The notes beneath the pieces are model-generated. The model did no database searches and was not told the origin of the DNA. It saw nothing but the letters and a program-made list of their open reading frames with translations. Positions 12,907 to 13,099 of a stretch of DNA of 13,099 nucleotides are shown piece after piece. The translations under genes were made by a program, and so were the position numbers. Location of the stretch: contig DASRYU010000201.1 of the NCBI GenBank assembly GCA_035687045.1, forward strand, positions 1-13,099. The letters run 5' to 3'. Position 1 is the stretch's first letter; every line of letters starts with the position of its first letter. The stretch is from JAJPHT01 sp035687045 (GTDB lineage: Archaea > Thermoplasmatota > SW-10-69-26 > JACQPN01 > JAJPHT01).

Positions 12907-12938
12907 GGTCCTCGGGTCCCCGGGTCCTTGGGTCTTCC
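12907..12938 (+). repeat. 8-bp tandem repeat, GGTCCNNG type
   Basis: Four consecutive 8-bp units: GGTCCTCG, GGTCCCCG, GGTCCTTG, GGTCTTCC. Similar in style to the GGGTTCC heptamers at 6668-6701. Confidence 0.75.
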
Positions 12939-13015
12939 CGCGAAGCGGCCGTGGCGCGCGCAGAAGGCAAGGACGCCGGCCCGGGGGCGCGGGGGCGAAG
13001 AGCGCCCAGCAAGTC

Positions 13016-13045
13016 CTCGGCCTCGGCGTCGGCGTCGGCGTCGGC
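13016..13045 (+). repeat. Hexamer tandem repeat (CTCGGC)2(GTCGGC)3
   Basis: Five hexamer units, the reverse-complement style of the GGCCGA run at 8360-8379. In both places the run accompanies a CTCCGCG element in the same relative orientation. Confidence 0.8.
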
Positions 13046-13099
13046 GTCTCCTCCTGCCCACCGCCCCCGCCCGCGCCTCGGCCCTCGCCCGCTATCATC

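Larger units (their letters stand above)
12777..13099. other. Gene-free repeat region at window end
   Basis: 323 bp after the surface-protein gene with no supportable gene. It holds an inverted copy of the CTCCGCG element, an 8-bp tandem repeat and a hexamer run, listed separately. The minus-strand frame across 12898-13098 only translates these repeats (ETPTPTPTPRPR). Confidence 0.7.

Noticed and set aside
8562..13061. 1499-residue open frame on the minus strand
   Set aside because: It is the antisense shadow of the surface-protein gene. The plus frame has a signal peptide, repeated modules and a sorting tail; the minus frame is a low-complexity Arg/Ala/Val/Asp string running through intergenic repeats at both ends.

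Overview
The window looks archaeal, from a very GC-rich member of the Thermoplasmatota or a related euryarchaeal lineage (phylum is inference; archaeal is well supported). Supports are: AT-rich TATA boxes centred 27-30 nt upstream of several start codons, meaning leaderless mRNAs; an Lrp/AsnC regulator of archaeal size; a secreted protein ending in an archaeosortase-type tail (Pro-Gly-Pro, one membrane helix, four Arg); and extracytoplasmic proteins full of N-glycosylation sequons. Genes use almost only G or C in third positions, so long ORFs on the opposite strands are mostly shadows.

Layout. 3-1723 (+): two tandem paralogous secreted proteins, the first cut by the window edge and the second a lipoprotein with a Pro/Thr stalk, then a small basic protein. 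1725-2655: a divergent lrp / thioredoxin pair with facing leaderless promoters. 2809-4538 (-): a CPBP (CAAX-type) membrane protease and ribulose-phosphate 3-epimerase, each with its own TATA box. 4590-5289 (-): two unrecognised small genes in a tight pair. 5426-5632 (-): a ribbon-helix-helix DNA-binding protein. 5633-6081: a gene-free regulatory region packed with copies of an AACTGGAAC element. 6082-6663 (+): a PadR-like winged-helix regulator with a C-terminal four-cysteine cluster. 6888-8342 (+): an extracytoplasmic protein fused to a four-helix membrane domain with two His-x13-His pairs, a likely di-heme cytochrome b. 8637-12776 (+): a 1379-residue modular surface protein with a sorting tail. 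12777-13099: repeats only.

The most interesting part is 5080-6663. Eight copies of AACTGGAA or its complement lie within about 620 bp. Two form a perfect palindrome over the predicted start site of a leftward promoter, five form a mirror-symmetric array, and one sits at the predicted start site of a rightward promoter. These two promoters serve genes with long leaders and Shine-Dalgarno sites, unlike the leaderless housekeeping genes. This looks like a local regulon run by either the RHH or the PadR-like protein. A second theme is a composite family of intergenic repeats (CTCCGCG-rich element plus short tandem repeats) present after the PadR-like gene, after the cytochrome gene and, inverted, after the surface-protein gene.
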